Shown: positions 19,533 to 28,376, counted from the first letter of the stretch. The stretch: DNA of 64,000 nt from Kutzneria viridogrisea (GCA_014138725.1 JACJID010000005.1:496001-560000), one strand, 5' to 3'. Program-made: numbers and translations. The notes: generated by a model from the sequence alone, not told the origin.

Positions 19533-20693
19533 TCAGCCCGCCAGCAGCAGGACGGCATCCCATCCGGTGACGGGCGGACCGGTGCGGGTGTGCTGAACCA
19601 GCCGCACACCGGTCGTTCCTTCCAGCAGCCCATCGTGTGCGGGTGGGCCAGGCCGGTGCAGGTGCGCGCTCAGGCGGTCGCGCAGCGTCGGGAGCCTGGC
19701 GGCCAACTCGTCGCCGGTGGCGTCGCCCGCTGTGCGCCAGACGGTGTGCACGAGGCCTGCCCAGCCGTGGCACAGCGAGGAATCGACCAGTTGAGTGAGC
19801 TGCTGGGCGTCGGCCACGCACCCGGCGAGTGCCTGTTCGGCACGCCGTGCGGACCGCTGGTCGTCCAGTGCGAGAGCGGCTAACTGTTGAGCGCGGGCCA
19901 GCCCTGGTGTGCCGTAGCACCAGGACGGTCGTTGCGGACCGGCCTGGCCGACGGTTCCGGCCCGCGACTCCGCCAGGGAGATCCGGCCCGGCCACCACGG
20001 CCGTGCCTGGGTGCCGCAGCGCCAGTGCTCCAGCCAGCCGCGAATCCGGTCGATCGCCTCGGGCTGCCCCGCCACGGTCGTGCCGTGGCGTGTCGCGGTG
20101 GCCAGCAGCGCCAGCGGACCGGCGATGCCATGGGCGATGCCGAGATTGCCGTGGCCACCGGGAAACCGGTGTGCGGGCTGATCGGCCGGGGGCTGGCCGG
20201 ACCACCAGCCGGGCAGTGTCTGGCCGTCGAGGTGGAGTGGGTCGGTCAGCCGCACCAGGTAGGCCAGTACCTCGGTGAGCAGGTCACCTCCGCCGTGCCG
20301 GTGCAGCAGGTACACGCCCAGCCCGGTCAGCCCGCTGATGAGGTCGAACTCCGCCAGCGCGGGAAGCTCGCCCCGGTCGATGCGCTCATGCGCGCGGAGG
20401 AGCCGATGCCGCACGAGGGTGGTGATGTGGCTGTCCAACGCGGACAACGCGCTGGCGTAACCGGGCCGGGCCGCCGCGTGGAGCACGAACGCTACGGCTG
20501 GGGCGCCGCGAAACAACCCGGTGGCCTGCGCGTTCGCGGTCACCGGTTCGCTGGTCATGGCCCGCGTCCACCGATGGGCGGTGGGCAAGTGGCTGGTGTC
20601 GGCGTGGGCGAGTTCGGTGTGCAGCAACGCGATTCCGGCCGCACCGGCTGCCAGGGACTGGCCCCACCCCGGTGGGGGCTCCGGCCGGGTCAC
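19533..20693 (-). CDS. lanC: LanC-type lanthionine cyclase
   Basis: A 386-residue zinc enzyme that closes (methyl)lanthionine rings by adding Cys thiols to dehydroamino acids. The LanC repeats with GG-rich helical turns (ISGLTGLGVYLL, GHGNLGIAHGIAGPLALL) and the zinc ligands WCYG and LCHGWAG are visible. GTG 20693 overlaps the LanB stop (GTGA), so translation is coupled. The gene ends about 95 bases before the methyltransferase gene. Confidence 0.9.
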   Translation of the reverse strand: MTRPEPPPGWGQSLAAGAAGIALLHTELAHADTSHLPTAHRWTRAMTSEPVTANAQATGLFRGAPAVAFVLHAAARPGYASALSALDSHITTLVRHRLLRAHERIDRGELPALAEFDLISGLTGLGVYLLHRHGGGDLLTEVLAYLVRLTDPLHLDGQTLPGWWSGQPPADQPAHRFPGGHGNLGIAHGIAGPLALLATATRHGTTVAGQPEAIDRIRGWLEHWRCGTQARPWWPGRISLAESRAGTVGQAGPQRPSWCYGTPGLARAQQLAALALDDQRSARRAEQALAGCVADAQQLTQLVDSSLCHGWAGLVHTVWRTAGDATGDELAARLPTLRDRLSAHLHRPGPPAHDGLLEGTTGVRLVQHTRTGPPVTGWDAVLLLAG

Positions 20694-23600
20694 CGCGGGT
20701 CGCCGTTGTCGTGTTGGGCAGTCCACGCCAGACCGGCGTGGCGGGCCAGGCGGCGGCAGGCCCGCTCGCCTGCGGGGTCGGTGCCCCGGGCCCGGTTGAG
20801 GTGCATGTGCAGCAGCGACTCCACCACGGGGCCGATGTCCAGGTTGGTGGGCAGCGCGGCGCGGTAGGCGGCCAGCGTGGCGGCCCGCGCCGTCCACGCG
20901 GTTGCCACCTCGCCCCGCCACCCGGGCAACTCCGGTGGCATCGCGTCGCGGGTCAGGGTGAGGACCTGGCGCAGGAGGGTCCGGTCGGTGGCGGGGCCGC
21001 TGGCCACCGGGGTGGCGGCCAGCCACCTCATCGCCTCGGCGTGGCCGCCGAGTAGGCCGCAGACGGTTCCGACCATGTTCAGCGCGGTCAGCACGGGGGC
21101 CGGGACGACGGCGGCGGGCAGGTGGCGTAGTTGGGCGGCCACCACGGCCGAGTCCGCGGCGAAGACCTCCTCCGCCTCGGTCATGGCTGTGCCGTGCCCG
21201 TAGCGGCCGGTCTCCGGGTGGTAGGTGTCCAGCACCAGCCGCCCGGCCATGCCGTGCGCGCGCAGCCGCCGCGCCCACGCGCCGACCGCGGTCACCGAGG
21301 TGGCGTAGCGCTGTGGGTCCGGGGTGCGCAGCCGTAGCCGCAGGTGGTCGGTCTCGTGCGGGCTGCGGTAGCGCACGAACCACCACGACGGGTGGTCCAG
21401 ATCGGCCAGCAGTGCGGGCAGGTGCTCGGTGATCAGCTCGTCGATCCGTTCCGGGTGGGTGTGGATCTTCGCGTACAGCCAGTCGGTGCCCACCGCGCCC
21501 GGCAGGTGCCCGTGCTCCCGGTTGGTGACCACCGGTCGGGCCGCCCCCAGCGGGGACGGTGCCGGTGGGCGGGTGGAGACCAGCGGGAGGGCGATCTCGT
21601 GGGCGTGCCCGCCGATCCACCCGAACTCCCCGGCACCATTGGGGGTTTCGGTGAGCACGGCGTGCCCGCTGCGATTGAGATGGGCGTAGACCAGTGCGGC
21701 GTGGGAGGGCTGGGAAAGGTCCAGCCGCAGCGTGCGATCGGCGTCGCGCAGCTCGACCAGGGCCGGGCAGCCCCAGTGCCTCCGCCAGTCGCCCAGCAGG
21801 CGCCACCACCGGTCCGGGTCACCGCCGGTGGCGGGAAGGTCGTGGCTGGTCAGCCGCCACCGGGCCGGGGCCAGGACCGAGTGTCGGTAGCGGACGCGGG
21901 GTAGCCGCGGCAGCAGTTCGGCCTGCGGGCCCCAGTCGAACTCCGTCCATGCCGCGCCCAGCGCACGGGACAGGTGTGCCAGGAACCGGGCCAGCGGCGG
22001 CGGCTGCTTGTCCAGCGCCAGCGCGCTGAACACCTGCGGCTCGATGACCTGGCGGCGGGAGAGGCTGACCAGGTGCAGGCCGTGACGGGTCGCGGTGACG
22101 GCCAGGTCGTCCACCGCGATCACGTGCTCGCCGGGCTCGCGGTGTTCGCCCAGCGGCAGGACGTGCGGCAGGAACGCCGGGACGCGGGCGACGTTCTCGG
22201 CGTGGCCGTGGACCGGCGGGAACGACAACTGAGCCGGCAGAGCTCCGTGGGTGGCAACGGGAACGCCCGCGTACACCTTGGCCAGGCCCGAGCCGGGGGT
22301 GAGGGTGGCGAAGCGGGCGGTCAGGGTTCCGGCGGAGCGCGCCGGGGCGACGGTGAGCGTGAAGTCCCCGCGTGTGAGCGCGTCGATGCTGGTGGCGTGC
22401 ACGCGGGCGGCGAGTTCGACATGCGGTGGGATACACGGCTCGGTGCCCGGATCGCCGACGGCCAGGGCCGTGATCGTATCTTCGGTCAGCACGATCTCCC
22501 CGCTGCCGTGGGCGGCGTGCCAGGCCAGTGCGAGCAGCCTGCGGTCCCGATCCGAGGAGGTGACCGGCGGTTCGGGCAGGAGACTGCCGGGGTAGGTGGC
22601 GGGCAGTCCGATCCCGGTGGCGGGGTTGACGACCTCGGCCAGCGGAACGAGGCTGCCGACGCCATACCGGTCGCAGAACGCGGTGTAGAACTCGCGCCAT
22701 ACGGCTTGGCCGGTGGGCTGGCGGGTCAGGCGTACCAGGGCGCTGGCGGCGTGCTCCATCTCCCGGGCGACCCGCTCGGGGATCTGTACCTGGCAGTCCA
22801 GGCGCAGATCCACCGCCAGCGGGGTGCGCCCGGTGGTGGAGATCCCGCCCATCCGGCGCGTGATCACGGCACGGGTGTAAGCCTGCCGGGAGCTGGTGGT
22901 CTCGTGGTTGTGCTGGTCGATCGCGGCGCGCACCGCGTCCAGGTCGGCCGCCAGCGCCGCGACGTCCGCGATTGTGTCCGCACCGGCCTGGTGGAGGCGG
23001 TCGAGCAGGTGGGCTAGCGGGTCGGTGGCCGTGACCGGGGCCCGCAGGCCGGTGATCAGGAAGCCCTGGCACACCAGGTCGGTGAGCAGCCCGACCACCT
23101 GTCCTCGGCTGACGGAGGGGAACGCGGTGACCAGTGTGTCGGCCAGGTCGGTGAACACGACGGGACCCGCGGCGACCTCTCGGACCGTGCCGACCACACG
23201 GGTGTGCCGGATGCTGGCCCGGTTCGGACCATGCGGTGCTTCCAGCCGCGCTCCGCGCCGCACGGCGAGGTTGGTGAACACCACCTCCATCCGCTCCAGC
23301 AGCTGCGGGCACGCCTCCAGTCGCGTGATGACCGCGGTCAGCCACTCGGCGTCTACCCGGGCGGTGGTCCGGTGCTGCTTGCCCCACCGCACCTGCGCCG
23401 TGCGCTGCACTGTCACCGGGGCCACTCCGGCGAACAGGCCGAATGGTGTGTGGCGGCCGGTGGCGCGCAGCAGGTAGCGCAGCGTGGACAGCGTCACCCG
23501 CCGGACCTGTTTGGGTTGCACGACACGGCCAGCCAGGAGGGCGTTGACGCTGTCGGCGAGCGTGGGGCTGGCTTGCGTGATGGCCTCGGCCATGCCGGGC

Positions 23601-23752
23601 AGCGACCACGTCTGTTTCAGCCATGCCCGGCAGAGCTGCGGATCGGCAAGGTCGGGCCAGCCGCCGGGATCGGAGTCCAACGGCGCCACCGCCGCGCGCA
23701 CCAGTCCGACACCACTGTGCTGGTAGAGCGACTTCGTGCCGGGCGTGCGCAT
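20690..23752 (-). CDS. lanB: LanB-type lanthipeptide dehydratase
   Basis: Class I dehydratase of about 1020 residues that glutamylates Ser/Thr of the precursor using glutamyl-tRNA and eliminates glutamate. The N-terminal two-thirds is the lantibiotic dehydratase (glutamylation) domain, including HTPFGLFAGVAPV. The C-terminal third (from about LPGAVGTDWLYAKIHTHP) is the SpaB_C/thiopeptide-type elimination domain. Both halves are in one chain, as in nisin-type LanB. ATG 23752 follows a perfect AGGAGG; the frame is open a further 22 codons without a better site. It follows the precursor gene after 76 bases. Confidence 0.92.
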   Translation of the reverse strand: MRTPGTKSLYQHSGVGLVRAAVAPLDSDPGGWPDLADPQLCRAWLKQTWSLPGMAEAITQASPTLADSVNALLAGRVVQPKQVRRVTLSTLRYLLRATGRHTPFGLFAGVAPVTVQRTAQVRWGKQHRTTARVDAEWLTAVITRLEACPQLLERMEVVFTNLAVRRGARLEAPHGPNRASIRHTRVVGTVREVAAGPVVFTDLADTLVTAFPSVSRGQVVGLLTDLVCQGFLITGLRAPVTATDPLAHLLDRLHQAGADTIADVAALAADLDAVRAAIDQHNHETTSSRQAYTRAVITRRMGGISTTGRTPLAVDLRLDCQVQIPERVAREMEHAASALVRLTRQPTGQAVWREFYTAFCDRYGVGSLVPLAEVVNPATGIGLPATYPGSLLPEPPVTSSDRDRRLLALAWHAAHGSGEIVLTEDTITALAVGDPGTEPCIPPHVELAARVHATSIDALTRGDFTLTVAPARSAGTLTARFATLTPGSGLAKVYAGVPVATHGALPAQLSFPPVHGHAENVARVPAFLPHVLPLGEHREPGEHVIAVDDLAVTATRHGLHLVSLSRRQVIEPQVFSALALDKQPPPLARFLAHLSRALGAAWTEFDWGPQAELLPRLPRVRYRHSVLAPARWRLTSHDLPATGGDPDRWWRLLGDWRRHWGCPALVELRDADRTLRLDLSQPSHAALVYAHLNRSGHAVLTETPNGAGEFGWIGGHAHEIALPLVSTRPPAPSPLGAARPVVTNREHGHLPGAVGTDWLYAKIHTHPERIDELITEHLPALLADLDHPSWWFVRYRSPHETDHLRLRLRTPDPQRYATSVTAVGAWARRLRAHGMAGRLVLDTYHPETGRYGHGTAMTEAEEVFAADSAVVAAQLRHLPAAVVPAPVLTALNMVGTVCGLLGGHAEAMRWLAATPVASGPATDRTLLRQVLTLTRDAMPPELPGWRGEVATAWTARAATLAAYRAALPTNLDIGPVVESLLHMHLNRARGTDPAGERACRRLARHAGLAWTAQHDNGDPR

Positions 23753-23828
23753 CGATCCTCCTGCTGGCGAAAGGGGTGTAGGGCGGGGCCGGGGATCACC
23801 TCCCCGGCCCCTGGTCACCGAGGTGACC

Positions 23829-23981
23829 TCAGACGGCGCTGGCGCAGGACGAGGCGCAGGTGGGGGCGCACCCGTCGTTGGTGGTGCAGGCGGCGTCCAT
23901 GCCGGGGACCTCGTCGGTGACGATGCGCAGGTCCAGGTTGAACTCGGCGCTGTCGGTGGTGGTTGCGGTGCTGGTGTTCAT
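23829..23981 (-). CDS. FxLD-family lanthipeptide precursor, 50 aa
   Basis: Short gene immediately before LanB with AGGAGGAA upstream of its ATG. The leader contains FNLDLR (residues 14-19), the FxLD motif that recruits LanB in this class. The presumed core is the C-terminal 23 residues or so, with four Cys (32, 38, 42, 46), Thr33, Thr34, Thr41, Ser44, Ser45 and Ser48 as candidate dehydration sites, and Asp36-Gly37 as candidate methylation/isomerisation site. Cleavage near VPG is a guess. No protease, transporter or immunity gene is obvious in the cluster. Confidence 0.9.
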   Translation of the reverse strand: MNTSTATTTDSAEFNLDLRIVTDEVPGMDAACTTNDGCAPTCASSCASAV

Positions 23982-24263
23982 CGGGATTCCTCCTGCTGTG
24001 TGGACGATCTCGTGAGCGCTTGGGCCTGCGGCAGGCTAGTGCCGACAGGCCAGGATGGTGAGGGTGTTCGGGTGGCTGTCCTCCTTCCGGCGGCTGATGT
24101 GCTTCCCCGGTGGCGTGCCCCGTGGTGAGGGGCGTTGGGTGCGGATCCGTTACCAGGGAACGGTTCGTGGTGGTATGCGGCCACCGCACCGGGGGCCGGG
24201 GGGACACAGGTCATGCCGTGTCCCGTCGTTCCTGGTCGGCCACGCTGCTCGCGTGCACCTGGC
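23982..24263 (-). promoter_or_regulatory. Presumed promoter region of the lanthipeptide cluster
   Basis: Gene-free gap upstream of the precursor. It includes an imperfect palindrome, CCGTT (24147-24151) and AACGG (24159-24163) around accaggg, which could be an operator. No -10/-35 pair stands out. Confidence 0.3.
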
Positions 24264-24521
24264 TCACCCCGGCCTGACCCTGGTTCGCACACCGCTGGCC
24301 GCCTGCGCGGAACGCGATGACCGCTGGGGCAACCCGGCCAGCGGAGCGCACGCCTGCCGCAGCGGTCCGAAGTCGAAGCCGCCGTGCCAGCGTCCACTGC
24401 GCCGGTAGTTGAGGACACCAATGGTCACTTTGGTCACGGTTGTCCTTGTCCCGCAACGCTCTTTCAGCGCGTGGCAACCGGCGATGCGCGTGAACTCACC
24501 GGGTTGCATGTCGATGGCCAC
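24264..24521 (-). CDS. Hypothetical small protein, 85 aa
   Basis: Begins MAIDMQPGEFTRIAGCHAL from a GTG preceded by GGGAAAGG, 18 bases after the stop of the membrane protein gene upstream, so it is probably the end of that operon. It has three Cys and an Arg-rich C-terminus. No family recognised. It lies directly upstream of the lanthipeptide promoter and reads the same way. Confidence 0.5.
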   Translation of the reverse strand: MAIDMQPGEFTRIAGCHALKERCGTRTTVTKVTIGVLNYRRSGRWHGGFDFGPLRQACAPLAGLPQRSSRSAQAASGVRTRVRPG

Positions 24522-24539
24522 GGTTGCCTTTCCCGCGAG

Positions 24540-24944
24540 TCAGTTGCAGTGTTTGTACAGCGGCAGCGACCCCGTGTGCAGGTCGTGGGCCAGCAGCGCG
24601 ACGTGGCTGAGCAGCAGGATGATGAGGACCGCCTGGACGACCGCGCAGATCCGGACGACTGGGTGGCCGGGCGTGGTGAGGGCGAGCCAGGTCAACCACG
24701 CCGTCCCGCCGGCGACCAGCAGGGCGATCCAGTAGGCGAGGTAGACCTCGGTCGGTACGGTCGCGAACGCCCAGCGGGCGCAGTTTGTGGCGATCTGGTG
24801 TACCCACTGTTTGTAGGCGGGCATGGCTGCCTGGACCAGGCCGATCGTGATGGCGTCGCCGACGAGTGCCGCGGCGAGCAGTCGCGATGCGGGCCAGGTC
24901 GTCGGGTGGCGCAGCGTGGGCTGGGTGTCTACCGGTGCTGGCAC
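24540..24944 (-). CDS. Small integral membrane protein, 134 aa
   Basis: Unrecognised protein with about three or four hydrophobic segments (LLAAALVGDAITIGLVQAAM, YWIALLVAGGTAWLTWLAL, AVVQAVLIILLLSHVALLA) and a short C-terminal tail ending in KHCN. I start it at GTG 24944, overlapping the stop of the preceding membrane protein gene. The two probably form a pair in the same membrane. Confidence 0.6.
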   Translation of the reverse strand: MPAPVDTQPTLRHPTTWPASRLLAAALVGDAITIGLVQAAMPAYKQWVHQIATNCARWAFATVPTEVYLAYWIALLVAGGTAWLTWLALTTPGHPVVRICAVVQAVLIILLLSHVALLAHDLHTGSLPLYKHCN

Positions 24945-25342
24945 AGGGCCCCCAGGTCGGTGATCTGCGTGGTGTAGGCGGACAGATCGGCGGCGGTGGT
25001 CGCGGTCGCGGTGACCGTGAGCGGCCCGAGCAGCAGCACGGGCGCCACCAGCACAGCGATCGCGGCGCGGGTGCGGCGGCGCGGCCAGGCCAGGGCCACG
25101 GTGGCGCAGGTGAGCACCAGCGCGGCCACCGCCCAGACGGTGGCCTGGGTGGACAGCTCGCACGGCAGGCAGGTGGTGGCGCGGATTGTCGTGCAGCTGG
25201 GGCCTTGGGGGCCGAGGAAGTCGGTGTCGGCGTGCAGCGCCCGGATGTCGGTGATCACCGTCATGGCCGTGGCGGCCAACGCGGTCACGGTCACGACGGC
25301 CAGGATCCATCCGTGTGTTCGGCTCATGCGAGGACTACTCAC
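24929..25342 (-). CDS. Small integral membrane protein, 137 aa
   Basis: Has an N-terminal hydrophobic segment (WILAVVTVTALAATAMTVI), a likely extracytoplasmic loop with Cys residues (PSCTTIRATTCLPCEL) and two more hydrophobic segments. The loop Cys arrangement could form disulfides. GTG 25342 is preceded by AAGG; an ATG five codons in is an alternative. Overlaps the next membrane protein gene. Function unknown. Confidence 0.6.
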   Translation of the reverse strand: MSSPRMSRTHGWILAVVTVTALAATAMTVITDIRALHADTDFLGPQGPSCTTIRATTCLPCELSTQATVWAVAALVLTCATVALAWPRRRTRAAIAVLVAPVLLLGPLTVTATATTAADLSAYTTQITDLGALCQHR

Positions 25343-25352
25343 TGGGTCGCCT

Positions 25353-25538
25353 TCACTGTCGGGGACGGGCGCGAATCAGTGGTGGGGGCGGGCCGGGGGC
25401 AGGTGCCCGGCGCGGCCCGCGTTTCGGGCAGCCCTGGATCGGGTTGGCCGCGACCCAGGTGGCGCGCTGGTCGATGACCGGGGTCCGCGTGCGCGGCGTC
25501 CAGCCGGTGTGACGAGGGGACGCGGAGTTCAGGTCCAC
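25353..25538 (-). CDS. Hypothetical Pro/Arg-rich small protein, 61 aa
   Basis: GTG 25538 lies six bases after CAGGAG, and the stop is 11 bases before the downstream membrane protein gene, a spacing typical of an operon. The product (beginning MDLNSASPRHTGWTPR) is rich in Pro and Arg and has no recognised domain. The ribosome binding site and spacing are the main support. Confidence 0.4.
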   Translation of the reverse strand: MDLNSASPRHTGWTPRTRTPVIDQRATWVAANPIQGCPKRGPRRAPAPGPPPPLIRARPRQ

Positions 25539-25747
25539 GGGATACTCCTGGCAAAGGCCCTCAGACGAGGGGAATTGGGTGACGTGTGACGTGACCTGGT
25601 TGTGGTGCAACAACTTCTGCCCCTCCAGGGAGCAGTGCACAGTGGCGGTGCGAGGCCGGGAGGAGCGTGGTCGCATCCGGTCCGGGCAGCGGTGGAGGGG
25701 GGACCGGTCGACTGCGCGGGCCGTGCGGTGGGTGCGGTGGCTGGCGG

Positions 25748-25966
25748 TCAGGTCGAGCCGGGTGGGCCGTCATGGTGATCGACTCCGAGCCAGGCCAGCA
25801 CCAGGACGCCGATGAACAGCAGCACGAACAAGCCACTGCTCCCGTTGCCGTCGAAGACGACGACCAGGCCTTCAATGGTCAGGACAGACCCGATGACCGG
25901 CCACCACCAGCCCGGCCCGGCAGGCGGGCTGGACTCGTACTGGTCATCAGGGCCGGAGGCGGTCAC
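25748..25966 (-). CDS. Small two-TM membrane protein, 72 aa
   Basis: GTG 25966 overlaps the stop of the gene upstream (GTGA). Two hydrophobic stretches (WWWPVIGSVLTIEGLVVVF and GLFVLLFIGVLVLAWLGV) are separated by DGNGSS, suggesting a hairpin in the membrane with a short His/Asp-rich tail. Unknown function. Confidence 0.6.
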   Translation of the reverse strand: MTASGPDDQYESSPPAGPGWWWPVIGSVLTIEGLVVVFDGNGSSGLFVLLFIGVLVLAWLGVDHHDGPPGST

Positions 25967-26421
25967 CGCCCGGCCGGTCTGGGGCCGGCCAGGTCGTGCA
26001 GACCCGCGTCGATGCCCGCCAGCACCTCGTCCCACAGCTCGGCGTCGTGCCCGGCGCCACGGACCCGGCGCAGCAGGTCGCGGATCAGGCCCACGCGCAG
26101 GGTGGCCAGCTCGGTCAGGGCGTGCAGCGTGACCGATGCGGGACAGCTGTGTGTGGCGCGGATCGGCAGGAGCAGGTCGGTCTGGCTGGGGCGGGCTGCG
26201 GTGGCCAGGACGCTGGCGGCCGCGTCGAGCACGGTGTGGTCGGTGGGTGAGTACAGGGCGTCGAGGGTGGTGATGGCCGTGACGAGCCGGGCCGTGTCCT
26301 CGCGGCGGCGAGCCAGGCAGTGGTGCAGGGCCAGGACCGCGAGATGGTCGCCCGCTGCGGCGCGCGCGGAGGTCTCCCCGCGTGCGGCCCTGGCCAGCAA
26401 GTCGGAGGGGCTCGTGGTCAC
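25963..26421 (-). CDS. Hypothetical helical protein, 152 aa
   Basis: Unrecognised. Leu/Ala-rich helices from MTTSPSDLLARAARGETSAR to the C-terminus; no signal peptide. It overlaps both neighbours by four bases, so the three genes 26981-25748 form one translationally coupled unit. Confidence 0.65.
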   Translation of the reverse strand: MTTSPSDLLARAARGETSARAAAGDHLAVLALHHCLARRREDTARLVTAITTLDALYSPTDHTVLDAAASVLATAARPSQTDLLLPIRATHSCPASVTLHALTELATLRVGLIRDLLRRVRGAGHDAELWDEVLAGIDAGLHDLAGPRPAGR

Positions 26422-26981
26422 CGGGAACTGTCCGATCCCGGCGTGCCGCCGCTGGTGGAGGGGTCAGGGACCGCGGTCAGGGGTGCCGGGCCGAGGTCGT
26501 GGTCGAACCGCACCCAACTGCGGGTGGTCTCACCGAGCGCGGTGACCAGGTCCGCGGTGATCGCTACGGCCATGTCGTTGTGGGCGGCGAAGTGGTCGAG
26601 GACTTGCTCGGGGAAGCGCGTCTCGCCGTTCTGGGCCGCGCGCAGGATAGCGGCGGTGTGTCCGTGGGCTTCCCAGAGTTCGGTGAGGTTGACGTTGCTG
26701 AGGTTGGCTGGGATGGCTGGGGCCTGACCGGTGAGGTAGCGGCGGGGGACGCCCTGCGCGGTCAGGAGGACGGCGGTGATAGTCGCGGCCGGGTAGAGCA
26801 AGTCCTGGAAGGGGATGCCCTGTGGGCCGGGGCTGGTCAGGATCTCGCGGATCTGGTGCCAGGCGGTGCATCCTCCGTGGTCGCGGACGAGGCGGGTGCA
26901 GTGGTGGACGCGGTCGCTGGTGGCGTGGGTGATGAGGTCGGGCCTGGGTGAGGGCGCGCGCGTAGGATCGTCGGTGGTCAC
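26418..26981 (-). CDS. Hypothetical protein, 187 aa
   Basis: Unrecognised soluble protein; the start follows AAGGAGAG. The central part (DGVHHC-like VHHCTRLVRDHGGCTAW) has spaced His and Cys residues that could bind metal, but no known motif. First gene of the coupled three-gene unit, 176 bases from the DUF397 gene on the same strand. Confidence 0.65.
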   Translation of the reverse strand: MTTDDPTRAPSPRPDLITHATSDRVHHCTRLVRDHGGCTAWHQIREILTSPGPQGIPFQDLLYPAATITAVLLTAQGVPRRYLTGQAPAIPANLSNVNLTELWEAHGHTAAILRAAQNGETRFPEQVLDHFAAHNDMAVAITADLVTALGETTRSWVRFDHDLGPAPLTAVPDPSTSGGTPGSDSSR

Positions 26982-27157
26982 CGATCGGCTCTCCTTGCTG
27001 GTTGGTGGCCGTTTCGGTCCCCCGGTCGTCCTTGGGCGCCAACCTGTACGACGGCCGGGGGCACTTGATCGATATGAACTTGTCGTGATCGTGCTTGGTG
27101 GGGCTACAAGCTGTGTTGATTGGCAGTGATCAGCGCGAGCAGCTCCTGAGGTACCGT

Positions 27158-27382
27158 TCAGCCTTGATCAGGTTCACCGAACTCATCGTTCTCAACGGCG
27201 AGGAGGAACCGTTCCCACACCCGGGGCGTGAAGACCAGGGTGCGTCCCAAGGGGTCCTTGGTGTCTTGGATGCCGACCGCGTTGGTCGACTCTCCCATCC
27301 TCACGCAGGAGCTTTGCGTGTTTCCTTGGCTACGGGTGGACTTCCTCCACTTCTTGAAGTTGGTATCAAGTTGTTCGCCCAT
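27158..27382 (-). CDS. DUF397 protein
   Basis: A 74-residue protein with the DUF397 pattern: FKKWRKSTRSQGNTQSSCV near the start, an IQDTKDPLGRTLVF core and WERFL at the end. Such small proteins are encoded beside XRE/DUF5753 regulators in actinomycetes and act with them in developmental control. It follows that regulator gene by 31 bases, the usual pairing. Confidence 0.9.
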   Translation of the reverse strand: MGEQLDTNFKKWRKSTRSQGNTQSSCVRMGESTNAVGIQDTKDPLGRTLVFTPRVWERFLLAVENDEFGEPDQG

Positions 27383-27413
27383 CGGCGGTCCTCCGGTGTG
27401 AGCAGGTGTGCAG

Positions 27414-28277
27414 TCACAACGGCCGGATCCCTGACAGGAAGGAGAGGAAGCTGCTGGCCTCTTCGGGCGGCAGCGCTACCTTCAGCTGCTCTTCCCAGGT
27501 CTTCCGCAGCTCCTCGCTTCGACTGCCGTGCAGTAGGGACAGGCTGTTGTACCTATCAAGGTATGCCACGTGAACAGTGGTTTCCTCGGACGGATCGGTG
27601 TACTCGAAGATCCAGTAATCGAGTTCTTGACCTGCGTAGGTGCCTGCCGTGAAGGGTACGAACTGTAGTTCGACGTTCTTCCGCTGGGAGAGTTCCATGA
27701 GGTGGCGCAACTGGTCCTCGGTCACCTTTGACTGGGGCATGCGCGCGAGGCTGGCTTGGTCGATGACGAGAACGAAGTGCTGGTCATCGTTCTCAAGGAT
27801 CTTCTGTCGAGCAACCCGATCACGTATGCCTTTGGTGATCTCCGCCTCGCTCTGCTTCGGACGCCATCGGCGGAACCCCTCCTCCAAGTAGGCCGGGGTC
27901 TGCACGATCCATGGCAGCCACATGCCAGCCTTCACGAAGCTAACTGGAGCGGCGCCCTCGAGGATGACGACCTTCCTGAGGTCCCCCTTGAACCTGCGCG
28001 CCAAGTGCCCCTTGGGGAGCGGCTCGCCTGCGAGGGCGAAGTGCTCGTTGATCTTGTCCCGCTTGGCTGGTGCCGCTTCAAGGTAGTCGAGCCACTTCTC
28101 GAGGTTCGTGGCAGACGGGACGTACTGGCCGGTTTCCCACTGCGTCATCTGAGGTTGCGAGAACCCGAGCGTGTCGGCGACAACGTTCTGGCGGAGTCCG
28201 CGCGCTTCACGGAGGTCCACGAGCATCTGTCCGCCGATGCTCTTGCGGACGAGCGCGGGGATCGGATCGCGTGCCAT
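27414..28277 (-). CDS. XRE-family regulator with DUF5753
   Basis: A 287-residue regulator. The N-terminal helix-turn-helix (LREARGLRQNVVADTLGFSQ through PQMTQWETG) binds DNA; the rest is a DUF5753-type effector domain (EGAAPVSFVKAGMWLPWIV, then FVLVIDQASL). I choose ATG 28277; the longer open frame upstream crosses the palindromic control region and is not credible. Relatives form regulator/antagonist pairs with the adjacent DUF397 protein. A tight palindrome lies about 80 bases upstream and is a good candidate for autoregulation. Confidence 0.88.
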   Translation of the reverse strand: MARDPIPALVRKSIGGQMLVDLREARGLRQNVVADTLGFSQPQMTQWETGQYVPSATNLEKWLDYLEAAPAKRDKINEHFALAGEPLPKGHLARRFKGDLRKVVILEGAAPVSFVKAGMWLPWIVQTPAYLEEGFRRWRPKQSEAEITKGIRDRVARQKILENDDQHFVLVIDQASLARMPQSKVTEDQLRHLMELSQRKNVELQFVPFTAGTYAGQELDYWIFEYTDPSEETTVHVAYLDRYNSLSLLHGSRSEELRKTWEEQLKVALPPEEASSFLSFLSGIRPL

Positions 28278-28353
28278 CAGGTGTGCCTTCCTCGATGAGT
28301 GCCTTCGACCGGCGCGACAGACAGTAGCAGGAGCAAGTTCACCCCTTTGGCTG

Positions 28354-28376
28354 TATATAAGTCCCTTATATAAGGG
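28354..28376. promoter_or_regulatory. Palindromic AT-rich operator candidate
   Basis: TATATAAG (28354-28361) is inverted as CTTATATA (28365-28372) across three bases, and CCCTTATATAAGGG (28363-28376) is a perfect 14-bp palindrome. It lies between the XRE regulator gene and the divergent gene at 28434 and stands out from the high-GC surroundings. Likely binding site for the regulator. Confidence 0.6.

Noticed and set aside
19438-20205. Upstream extension of the FxLD methyltransferase
   Set aside because: This part is an alternative frame of LanC with Arg/Pro-rich nonsense composition. ATG 19437 has its own GGAAGGA.
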